From the NCBI RefSeq assembly GCF_963259705.1, contig NC_081846.1:59759722-59823721 (forward strand): a DNA stretch of 64,000 bases, in the 5' to 3' direction. The DNA is from Myotis daubentonii. Lineage: Eukaryota > Chordata > Mammalia > Chiroptera > Vespertilionidae. Of this stretch, positions 12,399 through 24,570 are shown piece after piece. Position 1 is the first letter of the stretch. Each line of letters begins with the position of its first letter. A program made the translations under genes and the position numbers. Below the pieces are notes generated by a model. It made no database searches. It was not told the origin of the DNA and was given only the letters and a program-made list of their open reading frames with translations.

Positions 12399-12870
12399 TA
12401 TGCAAATTTTTATAGCAGATGTTTTCATAAACACATCAAACTGAAAACAAACCCGAAAGTGCCTCTGAATATATAACAAATATACTGGTGAGTGAATAAC
12501 AAATTGCAATGCATTCATAAAATAGAATACTACTCACAATTTAAATTGAAGAAACCATGCAACACATGGATGGATTTCAAATGCATCATGCTAAGTGAAA
12601 GAAGCCAAACCTAACATGATGCATACTTTGATTACATTTATATTATACACCAGAAAAGGCAAAACTCAGAGGGACAGAAAACTGATCAGTGGCTTTCAGA
12701 GGCTAAGTTGTAGGGATGAGGGTGGATAAGGCATGAGCAATAGAGTTTTCTGCAGCAATAGATTTCTTGTATGTCTTGATTGTGATTGTGGTTATAAGAC
12801 TATATTCTTTTGACAAATCTCAGAAGTGTATACAAAAAGGGAAGTGTTACTGTTACCATATATAAATGAT
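12399..12870 (+). mobile_element. Old L1 body, third segment
   Basis: Continues the L1 3' of the SINE: 'atgcattcataaaatagaatactactcac', 'ggatggatttcaaatgcatca', 'gctaagtgaaagaagcc', 'gatcagtggctttcagagg'. There is no coding potential. Confidence 0.75.
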
Positions 12871-12991
12871 GCCTTAATAACCTGTTAAAAATAGCAACAT
12901 ACCATAATTGACATTGACATAAAATAATTATTTATTCTAAGAATATAAAATTACACAATGTTAGAAATTGTTTGAATGTACTTCATCATGT

Positions 12992-13190
12992 TAATGCAGC
13001 CATTTTCAACCTTTGTCATCTCATAGCACATATAGACTAATTACTGAAATTCTGCGGCCCACCAAAAATATTTTTTGCCAATTTAAGGAAAAAGTGGTCA
13101 GTGCCTCTGAATAAATTGTCAGGGATTGCATGTTTTAAAAACTTGTGACACACCAGTGTGCTGCAGCACACCAGCTGAAAATCACTGTTT
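12992..13190 (+). mobile_element. hAT-type non-autonomous element, diverged
   Basis: The end words 'gccattttcaacc' and 'ctgaaaatcactg' form imperfect terminal inverted repeats. The interior has 'cacaccagtgtgctgcagcacacc', a local hairpin next to the 3' end. No clean 8-bp duplication was found, which fits an older insertion. Confidence 0.65.
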
Positions 13191-13379
13191 TAGTGGAAGT
13201 ACTACAAGATAAATAAATCACATGTGTGTCTTTTTGTTGATGTTTGTTGATTTTTATTAAATAATATTTTTGGAACTCTTTAAGGTTCCCAGCAAAATTG
13301 AAGGGTAGTGAGGATATTTCCCATATACCCCTTGTGGCCACATGTGCAAAGCCTCTGCTATAATCAATATCCCCAACTA

Positions 13380-14260
13380 TCAATTATGTATTCCTTCTCT
13401 CCCCGCCCCATAAACTCTGTCAATGACAGATCTTTTTATCATCTTCATAGTTTGCTTTTTCCAGAATGTCATATAGCTTGAATCATATAGTATGTAGCCT
13501 TGGCAGCCTGGCTTCTTTCACTTAGTAATATGCATTGACGGTTCCTCCATGCCTTTTCATGGCTTGATAGCTCATTTCTTTTTAGCACTGAATAATATTT
13601 CATTGTTTAAATGTATCCATTCACCTACTTAAGGACAACTTTGTTGGTTCCAAGTTTTGGCAATTATGAATAAAGCTGTTGTAAACATCTATGAGAAGGT
13701 TTTTGTGTGGACATAAATGTAAAACTCAGTAAATATTGAGGAGGGTGAATGCCTGATGGTATATGGTAAGAGTATGTTTAGTTTTATAAGAAGCCACTAA
13801 ACTGTCTTCTAAAGTGTCTTCACCAGCAAAGAATGAGTATTTCTGTTGCTCCACATCCTTGACAGCATTTGATGTTGTTAATATTCTGGACTTTGGCCAT
13901 TCTAATAGGTGTGTTGTTGCATTTCACTGTTTTAATGTGCAGTTCCCTAGTGACATGTGATGTGGAATATCTTTCATATGCTTGTCTGTCTTCTGTATAT
14001 CATCGTTAGTGAGATGTTTGTTGAGTTCTTTGGCTCTTTGGCTCATATTTTAATCAATTTCTTTTTGTTTTCTTATAATAGTCCTTTATCAGTGTGTCTT
14101 TTGCAAATATTTTATCCTAGTCTTCAGCTTGTCTCCTCATTCTTTTAACATTGTCTTTCACAGAAAGAAAGTTTTTCATTTTAATGATGTTTAACTTTTC
14201 AGTTATTTCTCTCATGAATCATGCCTTTGGTATTTTATCTAAAAAAAAAAACACTGCAAT
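13380..14260 (-). mobile_element. Old L1 ORF2/3' region, minus strand
   Basis: Antisense L1 words in order: 'gctcatttctttttagcactgaataat', 'tttgttggttccaagttttgg', 'tttggccattctaatagg', 'gagatgtttgttgagttctttgg', 'cctttatcagtgtgtctttt'. It is decayed, with stops throughout. Confidence 0.85.
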
Positions 14261-14782
14261 ATCTAAGGTCATTTAGGATTTTAACAATCATGTTTTTTAA
14301 TCAACAGATTTAGAAAAAAAATTTAACAAATATTAATAAGTAATGTGATATTTTATATCAATTTATAATAAAATATTTTCAGGCATTTTATAGTAGAAAT
14401 TTTCCTTCACATAAAAAACAAACATTTTTAATAAATCTTTGATAGGCATTGATACCAATGTTTATAAGAAAATTTATATGTAGTTCTATTTATTAGAAAC
14501 ACAGCAAAGAATTCTAGTATTGCTGCACAATTTATATAGTATGGGTGGTCTTGGAAAAACCCAAGGATAATAATGTTAACTACAGAAAATATAAGAATTA
14601 GAAGAAGAAAAAATAGAAGTCTCATTTTTTTGTAAATAATGTATTTATTGTTGTAGAAAACCAAAGAAAACAACAAAATAACATAGAATTAATAAAAGAC
14701 TCAATAGCATTCTTCTCTATTAGCAATGCCAACTAGAAAATATGCGAAATAATATACCATATTTTTCTAGTATTATATAAGA
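14261..14782. other. Unassigned AT-rich stretch
   Basis: No gene or repeat was recognised. An 82-codon minus-strand frame is low-complexity and hydrophobic, as expected by chance in AT-rich DNA. Confidence 0.5.
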
Positions 14783-14959
14783 CTAGAGGCCCAGTGCACA
14801 AAAATTTGTGCACTGGCGGGGGTGGGGGGGGGTATCCCTCAGCCCCACTTGTGCCCTCTCACAGTCTGGGACCCCTCGGAAGATAACGACCTGCTGGCTT
14901 AGGCCTGCTCCCGGGTGGCAGAGGGCAGGCCCAATCCCTAGGTGCAGCCCCTGGTTGGG

Positions 14960-15590
14960 CTCAGAGCAGGGCCGATTGGGGAGTTGGGGTGCCACCCCCT
15001 GTCACACTCAAGGCAGGGTCGATGGGGAGGTTGCGGCGCCACCCCGTGTCACGCAAAGAGCAGGGCAGATCAGGAGGTTGTGGCACCACCCCTGTCACAT
15101 ACAGAGCTGGCCGATCAGGTGGTTGGGATGCTGCCCCCTGTCACGCACAGAGCAGGGCCCAGCAGGGAGGTTGGGGTTCCATACCCTGTCACACACAGAG
15201 CAGGGCTAATCAGGGGGTTGGGGAGCTCCCATCTGCCATGCATAGAGCAGGGCTGATCAGGAAGTTGCGATGCCACCCTAAGTCACACTCAGAGTAGGGC
15301 CTATTGGGGGGTTGGGGCGCCACCCCCTGTCACACTCAAGGCAGGGCTGATGGGGAGGTTGTTGCTCCACCCCATCACACACAGAGCAGGGCCCATGGGG
15401 GGGGGGGTTGGGTTGATCAGGGGGTTAGGGAGCTCCCCCCTATCAGGCACAGAGCAGGGCTGATCAGGGGGTTGGGGCACCTTCCCCTGTCATGAATAGA
15501 GCAGGGCGGATAGGGAGGTTGTGACCCCGCCCCCTGTCACACACAGAGCCGCAGGGCGATCAGTGGGTTTGGGCTCTGCCCCCTGTCACG
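14960..15590. repeat. Minisatellite of about 47 bp, 12-13 copies, inside Helitron
   Basis: Units begin near 'gagcagggctgatcagg' and run through 'ggttggggcgccaccccctgtcacacaca'. Starts fall near 14966, 15012, 15059, 15107, 15152, 15199, 15246, 15294, 15340, 15386, 15453, 15500 and 15551. One unit near 15386-15452 is longer because of a G-run and a partial duplication. Confidence 0.93.
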
Positions 15591-15845
15591 CTGCTCCAGG
15601 GGCCAGGAGGCATTGCGGCTCTGCTGATCCCAGTGCTGGGAGGCCTCGCGGCTCCACTTGACACAGGGCCAGTGAGGCCTCGCTGCTCAGCTGATCCTGA
15701 TGCTGGGATGCCTCGCAGCTCCACTGATCCCGGGTTCGAGAGGCCTTGCTGCTCAGCTGATCCCGGTGCTGGGAGGCCTTGCGGCTCCACTGATCCCGGT
15801 ACTGGGAGGCCTTGCAGCTCTGCTGATTCTGGTGCTGGGAGGCAT
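15590..15845. repeat. Second minisatellite of about 36 bp, about 7 copies, inside Helitron
   Basis: The unit runs 'gctgatcccggtgctgggag' then 'gccttgcggctcca', with copies alternating between two variants (CTGCTCAG and CTCCACT before GATCC). It directly follows the 47-bp array. Confidence 0.9.
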
Positions 15846-15867
15846 ATTACCCTTTTACTATATAGGA

Positions 15868-16546
15868 TAGAGGCCTGGTGCACAGGTAGGGGCCAGCTGG
15901 TTTGCCCTGTAGGGTGTCCTGGATCAGAGTGGGGGTCCTTCTTGAGTGCCTGGCCAGCCTGGGTGAGGGGATGATGGCTGTTTGCAGCTGGTCACACCCC
16001 CTTCAGGGCAGGGGTCCCCACTGGGGTGCCTGGCCAGTCTGGGTGAGGGGCTGAGGGCCGTTTTCAAGCTGGTGGGTGACTGAAGCTCCTAACCTCTCTT
16101 TTATTTCTTTTTTATTCTGGGATTTATTTACCTTTTATGGCTGTCACTGGAGCTGAGAGTTGTCTTTAGCTTTAAGGCTTGGCTCCAGCTCTGAGACCTT
16201 GGCTGCTGAAAGCAGGCTTCTGGGCTTTGTTTACTTTCTGTATTTGAAACTTCGTTGCGACTCCAGCTCTGAGATCCTGGCCGGCTGAAAGCAGGTTTCT
16301 GGGGTTTTGTTTAGCTTCTATATTTGTAACAATGTTTCTTAGAGAGCAGCTGAGAGACCGGCAGTGGCAGGCGTGGAACCTGGCTTCCTCTGTCACTGGA
16401 GCAAGCAAGCCTCCCTGTTCACGTCAGCTGCCTGGCTGCCGGCCACCATCTTGGTTGGCAGTTAATTTGCATATCTTGCTGATTAGCCAATGGGAAGGGT
16501 AGTGAAGTTACGCCTAATTACCATGTTTCTCTTTTATTAGATAGGA
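15868..16546 (-). mobile_element. Helitron, right member of joined pair
   Basis: Its 3' end (tagaggcctggtgca) begins immediately after the TATAGGA end of the preceding Helitron. Its 5' end is the complement of TCCTATCTAATAAAAGAG at 16529-16546, followed by T. The 5' 100 bp match the Helitron at 36604 ('ggtaatt.ggcgt', 'attggctaatcag', 'atgcaaattaactgccaac'), so these are the same subfamily. Confidence 0.9.
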
Positions 16547-17254
16547 TATCCTGTTAATGGATGCATAAAAATGTTACCCCCCCAAATTTTAAATTTCTAT
16601 TAGAGAAAACAAAAGTAGAAGTGAACAAATAAAGATGTATGCCATGCTTAAAGATAGGAAAATATTATATACTAAAGATGTTATATTTTATTTATAATAT
16701 TTATAACAAATTTATTAATTTAGATAATCTTGGTCAAAATTGGCTGCATTTACATGGATTTGTAGAAAAATAAATATCCACAACAGTCAGGTCAATATGA
16801 AACTTTACCTTACAGCTATTAAAGCCATACCACAAAAACTCAGTTACAATACAACATGGGTACAATGGGGAATTCAAGCAAAACAAAGAACTCCAAAAGA
16901 GATCAAAATATGTATTTTGTTATTTAACATATAAAAAACTTGGTACCAGAATGCAAAAGGAAAAAGAGATTAACAGGAAAAATTAAGAAAATTAATTTAC
17001 TTTTTGTGGAAAATAAATTGCTACCTTCTTTCTTTGGATTAACCCCTTAATGTGACAGTGAAATTACAACATGTGTAGAAGCAAACATGGGGGAATATGG
17101 TGGTGACCAAGACTGGAGACAGTATTTTAAAATAGAAACCAATAAGTTCAAACCATAAGAGAAAAAGTGATGCATTGACTCCAATCATAATTTGGGTTTG
17201 TGCTTATAGAAAATACTCAATTTAAAAGTTAATAAGAAGATACAAATCAGGAGA
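16547..17254. other. Unassigned AT-rich stretch
   Basis: No gene recognised. The sequence approaching 17250 may be decayed L1. Confidence 0.4.
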
Positions 17255-17690
17255 TTCTTTTATGTCAAAAGCAATTCTTAAAATGGGCAAAGGATACAAA
17301 TACCTAGTTCCGAACATGAAAACCTTTCATATGCTAAAGCAGCAACAATATTATTTGATGCTCAAGATTACTGGTAATCAGAAAAGACCACATTAAAATA
17401 ACAATGTATGAATCTTTAAACCATAAGAAAAAAATAAATAGAAATAATGGCAATACAAAACAGAGTGTGTACAATGTCACCAGAGCAAATAGGAACAGTT
17501 ATTCTGGGACAAAATCTGGTGTTTATTAATGAAATTGACTATATGTTGATCATGCAGCTCCTGGTCCCCACCTACAGGTATTTATCCAAGAATGATTCCA
17601 ACTTGGGTCCATAGGGAATATTAATGAAGACACTTATTCAAAGCATCATCAGTGTAAGTGGAAAATTCAATGATTAAGATGGCCATCATT
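17255..17690 (+). mobile_element. Old L1 ORF2-derived fragment
   Basis: L1-like words: 'aaaatgggcaaaggatacaaa', 'atatgctaaagcagcaac', 'accacattaaaataacaatg', 'ggtatttatccaagaatgat'. Decayed. Confidence 0.6.
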
Positions 17691-17968
17691 GCCCTGGCCT
17701 GTGTGCTAAGTGGTTAAAGAATGGCAGTCTGCAGGTTGGATTCAGGTCAAAGGGCAGGTACTTGGGTTGCAAATTCTATCCCCAGTCGAGGTTGGGGTGC
17801 CCAGAGAGGCAACCAATTGATGTGTCTCTTTCACAGCGATGTTTCTCTCTCTCCCCCTCCTTCCCTTCCCCCTCCCTCCCTCTTTTACACTCTCTTTTAA
17901 AAAAAAGTCAATGGGGGAAAATACATTTGGGTGAGGATTAACAACAACCACAAAAAGATGGTCATCAT
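17676..17968 (+). mobile_element. Ves-type SINE with near-perfect TSD
   Basis: TSD aagatggccatcat (17676-17689) against aagatggtcatcat (17955-17968), with one mismatch. The element reads 'gccctggcctgtgtgctaag', 'ttgatgtgtctctttcacagc', CT-run, 'aaaaaaaagtcaatggg', 'tgaggattaacaacaac'. It has the same 3' extension as the copy at 7.1 kb. Confidence 0.92.
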
Positions 17969-18665
17969 CAGAAAAATGTGCATCATAAATATACTATGAA
18001 ATAATCTGCAATAATTATAGCAATGAACCAGATACATAAAGCAATGTGAGTAGATCCTTGAAACAGAGTATGCATGAAGTTAGAAACAAAGTGAAATTTA
18101 TGAAAATGTAAAAAAAAAAAGGACCTACATATGACCTACATATTATGCAAGGCTGGATACATTTCCAAGGACTTTGATAAAATAAAATAAAAAGACAGTG
18201 GAGGCTTATGAGATGGATAGAATGAGATTAAGAAATACATAAAACATAAACACATTTAAAGGGAGATATAGAAATTTACTTGAACACTATTAAAATTAAC
18301 TAGTGCTATAATTAAAACATACAGTACTATTAAACTATAAAGTGTTTTAAAGCAAATAATTACATAGAATATGCAGACTTAATTAAGACAGAAGAGCTGC
18401 TTTTTGTTCATTGTTTATTTATCATTTTTTCTTCCACTTATTTGATTTTGTATACAATACATCCTTAAGAGCAGTAATTTTTCTTCACGTGATATTTTTC
18501 ACAGTAAGTCTCAGGATCATGAAAATTCATTTTCTTAGTACACATAGAACCTTATTTAGAAGGTGTGAGCACTTAAAGCATTCAAATCCTTCTATCAGTT
18601 CTATCAACATGCAATAAAGAGCATTACAACAAGGACCTTGGAAATTTACATAGTCGTCATGCAAA
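17969..18665. other. Unassigned AT-rich stretch
   Basis: Very AT-rich. Contains 'gaaacagagtatgcatgaagttag', which may be L1 debris. No gene was seen. Confidence 0.4.
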
Positions 18666-18897
18666 GAAATGGAGCCCACCTGGGTGGCTCAGTGGTTGAG
18701 TGTCAACCTATGAACCAGGAGGTCATGGTTTGATTCCTGGTCAGGGCACATGCCTGGGTTGCAGGCTTGATCCCCAGTTGGGGGCTTGCAGGAGGCAGCC
18801 GATCAATGATTCTCTCTCATCATTGATGTTTCTATCTCTCTCTCCCTATTCCTTCCCCTCTGAAATCAATAAAAATATATTTTTAAAAATAAATGAA
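18665..18897 (+). mobile_element. Ves-type SINE, 'catcattgatg' subfamily
   Basis: Head 'gcccacctgggtggctcag', B-box 'ggtttgattcctgg', 'tctctctcatcattgatg', CT-run and 'gaaatcaataaaaatatattttt'. The probable TSD is aaagaaatgga against aaataaatgaa, imperfect. Confidence 0.9.
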
Positions 18898-19992
18898 ATT
18901 TTATTTAATGTGCTGATGTCATTTTTAATATGGAAAAGGTATACAAAAATGTCTATAATAATTTAATTTATATCTATATATTTTAGGCTCTTCAACTTTT
19001 TTCTTTTTCTTTTAGATTTCTCCTTCTGGACTTGGAGCAAGATTATAACCCAGTGTTATCGGTTTAATAATAGTAAAGTATGATGGCAGGACACTTAGGA
19101 AATGCCACTATATGTGAAACAGAATGCAAAGTGATTTTAGATCTGGAAATCGCTGGTGGCGAGCAGAGTGCGAATAAATATCAAATGTCTTCTCTTTAGC
19201 ACTAAATGTAAAATGCTCCAAATCATCTTATCCAACTCTAGCTGTTAACTTAAATGCAAATGCACATATTGAACGCAATAGTGGAAGAGCAAACAGAATT
19301 CATAACAAGTAATGTGATTGGGGATGATGTTTTACCGGATTTTTAATGCCAAGAAATGGCAAATAGAACTGGTCTTTAAAAACGCAAAGCATAGGTACTT
19401 AAGGTGCTACAAAAGACAGAGCTGCACTATCCATGATCTGAATTGCATCCAAATTTCAATCTTGTACCAGGAGAGTAAAGTAAGAGCCTTACTTAGGCAA
19501 TTGTACTAAAACAGAGGCAGCCACACCAGTTCCTGATGGTGAAAATATCTCCTTTAGAGCATACTTGTAAGCCTGTCAGTCAGCCCACTCGCTAACTTAT
19601 TTCCTTCTATTCTGGAATGCCCTGCTTGCTCTCATCCATAATGAGAGAGGAGTTTACTTTCTCGATGTAGGGACAACACTGATAAGATCACAATGTGAGT
19701 CCTACTGTCTGATGAGATTCAAAATTGCACATGATGACAATTTCGCTATATTCTAAGTCAAAGACATGTAGTAAGTTTGTAGACTCACTGAAGGTATGTT
19801 TTACCAGGATCACTTAGGGATGTACCTTTCAGTCAGAAAATAATCAGCATTTGAAGCAAATGCGCAGTGATGAGAAGCTCAAGTTTAACGTCTCTGGAGT
19901 TCCCATTCTGAAAAGAAATCTTATTCTCAAACAACTTATACTTTTTATTTTTTGTCTGCCCTATATTCTGTCCTTACTTTTTCAACTAGACT
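18898..19992. other. Unassigned single-copy-looking stretch
   Basis: No repeat recognised. Between about 19010 and 19560 the sequence is less AT-skewed and keeps a few CpGs (gaaatcgctggtggcgagc, accggattttt). No open frame, splice pair or hairpin RNA supports a gene. Confidence 0.4.
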
Positions 19993-20274
19993 GAAGCTAT
20001 TTTAATTTTTTGTTGTTGTTAATCCTCACCCAAGGATATTTTTTTCCCATTGATTTTTAGAGAGAATGGAAGGGAGGGGGAGAGACAAAGAGAATGAGAA
20101 ACATGGATGTGAGAGAGACACATCCACATTGGTTGGTTGCCTTCTGCATGCACCCCAACCAGAGCCAGGAATCCAGCCTGAAGTCAAGGTATGTGCCCTT
20201 CACCAGAATTGAACCCAGGACTCTTCAGAAACTCTATCCACTGAGCCAAACTGGCCAGGGTGAAATTATTTTAA
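19993..20274 (-). mobile_element. Ves-type SINE, minus strand, with TSD
   Basis: TSD gaagctattttaa (19993-20005) against gaaattattttaa (20262-20274). The antisense head 'ctatccactgagccaaactgg' lies at the right and the 'aatcctcacccaagg' extension at the left. It belongs to the same subfamily as the 7.1- and 17.7-kb copies. Confidence 0.9.
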
Positions 20275-22019
20275 ATAAAATGTAGGACATACAGAATTAA
20301 TCCCTAAATATCCTTTGACACAGTTAAATAAATTATAGTATATATCCATACAACAGAATAATTAGGCATTATTTTTAAAATGTGTAGATTTGTTTGTGTC
20401 ATGCAATATTCTCTAGTTTAGAATGCACACTGTATGGATTTATTCTGAGTTTTAAAAAGAGAATAGGCATATCCATCTAAGGGAAGATATAGGAAAAGAA
20501 ATGTTATTGTTACATACATGCTGATACATGCATACTACTTTTCTGGAAAGATGCAAAAGAAAAACTGATGGTGAATAACTTTGAAAATAAAAATAGGGTC
20601 AGGGTAGTGGAAAGAAAACATTTCCACTACATTTGCTTCTTATTTTGAACCATTTTGTACAGTTTGGCATTTAGGGCAGAGGACTGTGTTCATTTTACTT
20701 AAAATCAATCACTGACATTATCTGGAGGGTGACATTATGATCTATTTTAATTTTCTTCTCTGTAAGTAAGACAAAATATAAATTGAATTTTAATTTAAAA
20801 TATAAGACTGGAGGCAGGCAGAAATAGGGAAAGGAAGGAAAATGGAAGGAAAAGAGGAAAGAAAGAAGGAAAGAACAAACAGAAGAATGCTTTTAGAGCA
20901 AATGCAGCTTTTTATCTCCTCTTCTGGAATGCCCTGAGTGAGGGAAAAACAGAATTGTGGAGGCAAATGTAGTTGAAAAAAAATTCCTAAATAACTGATA
21001 TCACTAGCCTATTATTAGTACAGAACTATTGAGTTAAATTTCTTGTTCCCTTTTCGCCATAATTTTATGCCAACTTGCTTAATCTTATGACTTATCCTCA
21101 AAATTTCAAGTAGCTGATAATTCCTTTTTTTATATAAGCTGCTGCAGAAAGTCTCACAAATCTTTTTTTTTTAAATATGCAGCAGCAAAGCTTTTATAAT
21201 TAAGTGTTCATCATGGTTAACTGGAAAGGAAAAATCACAAAAAAATGGAGATTTTTGAAGGACATTTTCCTTATAAAATCACCTATCAGCTTTATAACTA
21301 GGTGTTTTTTTGAAAAATAAAATTTGAAAATATTTGCTTAAAATTTTTGAAAATTACTTTTTCATAAGAAAACATAACAATAGACTGTGATGCCTAATGT
21401 TGATGTGTATAAAGAAGCAATCACCCTCTTCCTTAACTTCTAAGTAATTTTATACTTGTCAGGCAAGATGTATAGGATGCCTTTAATATGAATATATATC
21501 TTTGATCCTTTCAATAATTAACCCTAAAGATATAGTTAATTATACACTTTAAAAGAAATCTGGAAATTCATTGCAGCATTGCTCATAATATTGAATATTT
21601 AGAAATGACCAAAATATGAAACAAAATATGGCTGTTTTCAGAAATTATGCTGTGAAAAATCATGCAATCTAATTTAAGAAACATAGAGCTTAGAAGTATT
21701 ACCAGATAAACCAATTCATAATATATTTTACTTGAAAACAACCACAATATGAAACACATAATTTATTTTTCATTTGCAAGAGTCATTCTACTTTTTCCAT
21801 AAAACAATTTGATAATACATATATGCATAGAATATTTAAAAAATACATATTGAAATGTTTCCAATTAGTAGGATTAATGGAGCCTGTTTTCCTTTTTTCT
21901 TGTGGGTATTAGCTAGTTATTCTATAATAAGCATGTAGTATTTGAGTAATAAGCATTTAATAAATATATTAAAATTAAATAAACCATTAAATACCAAATG
22001 GAAATTTCATTACCACATA
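20275..22019. other. Unassigned AT-rich stretch with a purine-rich tract
   Basis: A GGAA/GAAA-rich tract covers about 20815-20880. Nothing else was recognised, and no open frame exceeds 60 codons. Confidence 0.45.
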
Positions 22020-22220
22020 TCTCTGAAATATCATTTCTTCTACTCCACTCATTCCTGAGGTCTCAACTCAAGCATTACCTCCTCTAAGAGCTTACATTGA
22101 ATCTAATTGTGTTTACTTTTAAATATTATATAGCAAAATGAGAGCTAGTATTTAATAACAAGCCCAGCTTTCCAGTGAACTCCTTGAAAGCTGAAACTAT
22201 TTAAATTGTCTATTTAAAAA
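22020..22220 (+). repeat. L2 LINE 3' fragment
   Basis: Words in L2 order: 'ctcattcctgaggtctcaactcaag', 'attacctcctctaagagctta', 'gaactccttgaaagctgaaact'. Diverged. Confidence 0.6.
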
Positions 22221-24486
22221 ATAAGGCATTATCATTTTTTTAGTGTGGCTTAACTTCAGTCCAAAAATATAAGAAAGAGAAATTTAAAAGTAGCTTTAAA
22301 CCAGTCTACATGTGTCAAACTTCAGTTAATCTATAGATAGTTACACATACAGGTTATCTGTAAATAACTTCTATAAGGAAAAAATTAATTCTTTTTTTAA
22401 AAAGCCATTACTCAATAGGTAACTTATGGGGACTTTATCATATTCAATTTGTCAAAATAATAAGGATACACTTGTTAATAGTTATGAGCATAATATTAAA
22501 TTCAATTCATAATTGATGGTCAGACCAATAATCACTCAATATAACACTGAAGATATTTTTGACGTGTCCCTTTATAAGTTTACAACCACTGGGCCAGCCA
22601 TTTGCCTTTTGCTCTCCATGGCTTCTCAGTCTTTTATTTGCTCTGCTCTGAAGTATCAAGGAACTACTTTTATGCAATATAATGTCTGACAAAACTCTTA
22701 GTACATGCTAAAGGCACAACGAAAATTTAACAATGATTTAGCTGACTCTATAGATCTTGCTACTTACAAAGATCATTGGTCAGAGTATGTATTTTGTTAA
22801 ATGCTGGTATATATTATACTTATACACATAAATGTCTTAAGTAATCTAAAGATGTAGATACAATATTTTGTAAGTCTTGTTTATAATCCCTTCTTTTTTT
22901 CATTTTTTGAGTCCTTTCTCTCAAGCAGTCAATAGAATTGTCTCTAACCTCCCTCTGGCCTGTGTTTGGGTTTCATTAACCTAATTCTGTGCAATTTGTT
23001 TATCCTCTTCTGGCTATCATTGTTTCATACTTCAAGGTCCATTTAAATAGGCCAAGACTGAAATTTTAAAAATACTGTTTCAGGTTTAAACAAGCATTTT
23101 AAAGTAGTGTCTGAAACAAATACTTTAGTATCACTCAGGAAATGTTACTCTTTTGATACTTCCTGTGAACCTTATTTTGCTAAATTTTGCATGTCTTTTC
23201 TCTAGCAAATGCTCCAGCCCAAATGAAATGGCTGTGGTTTTTACTATTTTAAGCTACAAACGCCAGATGTCTAGTTGTGTTTTATGATTACTTCTTGGTA
23301 GTACTATATTGAGTTAGAAGTTACGTTGTACCTCTAACCTTTTTCTATCACCAACTTCATTGCCAAATCTTTTCTAAGGATTGTATCTTCTCTTGCAAGT
23401 TTCTACACCTCTGTAGACTCGCTAAATTTATAAACTTGGCAGACAAAGCCCTGGTCATCATCAATACAGAATCTGAGACCATATTATTCCACAGCCCTAT
23501 AATTATTGAAAGGTGAAGGGAACTTTTTGATGTCTCTATAGACTTCTCACATTGCACGATCAGCTGCCTGAGTTGCCAGTTTGACCCATCTCTTAGTCTG
23601 TGTCTGGAAGGGGGGTCAAAAAGCAATTGCCTATGGAATTTTAAACCTTCAAATGCTCTCAACAGGAGCTAAAAAATCTTAAAAATGTATTTTAAAAACA
23701 GGTTGTGATGTGCAAGAAGACATACATGCATGTGGTAGTGATATTTGGTGCCACTGAAAATTGGGTCCAAGCCTCAACCTTTCCACTACTTCAATGACCT
23801 TAGACAAGTAGGTGCTCTCTTCTGAGCCTAAATTTCTTTATCTGCCATTTTAGCAGAATTGACACTAGAGCCATGGCATGATATTTGAAAGATGAGATAC
23901 CTGGAAAGTCCTTCCAAACTATCTTCTTCAACCATCTGCCTCCAAAATCTTTCACAGTTTAAACTTTTTTTCTTAAGTCCAAACAGTTATGTGATGATGA
24001 TGCTATTCAGCTATTACAGCTTTGGCAGATTCAGTTTTCATAATTTACTTAAACTTGAAGTAAATGTGGAACATGATCACACAGCAGTTTTAGAAATAAC
24101 CTCAGCAGAATTAGAATAATTACAGCAGGAGGTTTAGGTGGAATTAGGGCTCTTTTCTGAGGAATCTAACAGTGATTAAGAAATTCTGCCACTAGAAATA
24201 ATCCTGCAAAATGAAATGTGATTTCTTGACCTCCAGGGACCCCTTACAGACTGAGAAGTCTGGCCGGTAGTTAAGTCTTTTACAGTCTTTGTATTATATG
24301 GATCACTTTCAAGCCACCAAATTTGAATTAATTAATTCAAGAAAAATATGTCTCAGGTATGATGAAAGAATCATAATTTTATTTGCAAGTGGATTTAAGA
24401 CTGACCCTGCTTTCCTTCTAGTAAAATATTTTTATAGTGGGTTAAATTTTGAGACTCACCATTAATTGTTAAGTTTTTATAAGGAG

Positions 24487-24488
<2 letters not shown>
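22221..24488. other. Unassigned stretch
   Basis: It contains a 101-codon minus-strand open frame (23357-23662) with no recognised domain, no upstream promoter or splice signals and no composition shift, so I do not call it a gene. The segment 23340-23700 has more even base composition than its surroundings and could be an unrecognised old repeat. Confidence 0.45.

Positions 24489-24541
<53 letters not shown>
24489..24541. repeat. (TA)n microsatellite
   Basis: About 26 uninterrupted TA units. Confidence 0.98.
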
Positions 24542-24543
<2 letters not shown>

Positions 24544-24570
24544 ATCCTTAAGTTTGTAGCTGAAAATAGT

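Larger units (their letters stand above)
14783..15867 (-). mobile_element. Helitron, about 1.1 kb, left member of a joined pair
   Basis: Minus strand. Its 3' end is CTAG at 14783 after an A, followed by a subterminal hairpin around 'cacaaaaatttgtg'. Its 5' end is the complement of TCCTATATAGTAAAAGGG at 15850-15867. The interior is GC-rich and made of two minisatellites (14960-15590 and 15590-15845). Open frames up to 133 codons here are translations of the repeats, not genes. The 5' end abuts the next Helitron with no gap. Confidence 0.93.

Noticed and set aside
14808..15495. Long overlapping open frames (102-133 codons) in three frames
   Set aside because: They are translations of the 47-bp minisatellite inside a Helitron, open in several frames at once because 47 is not a multiple of three and stops are rare in GC-rich units. 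No domain is visible.
14960..15590. Regularly spaced direct repeats resembling a CRISPR array
   Set aside because: Units are contiguous and similar along their whole length, with no unique spacers, in a mammalian Helitron.
23357..23662. 101-codon minus-strand frame as a possible small gene
   Set aside because: No recognised domain, no Kozak or splice context and no supporting neighbour; expected by chance in 64 kb.
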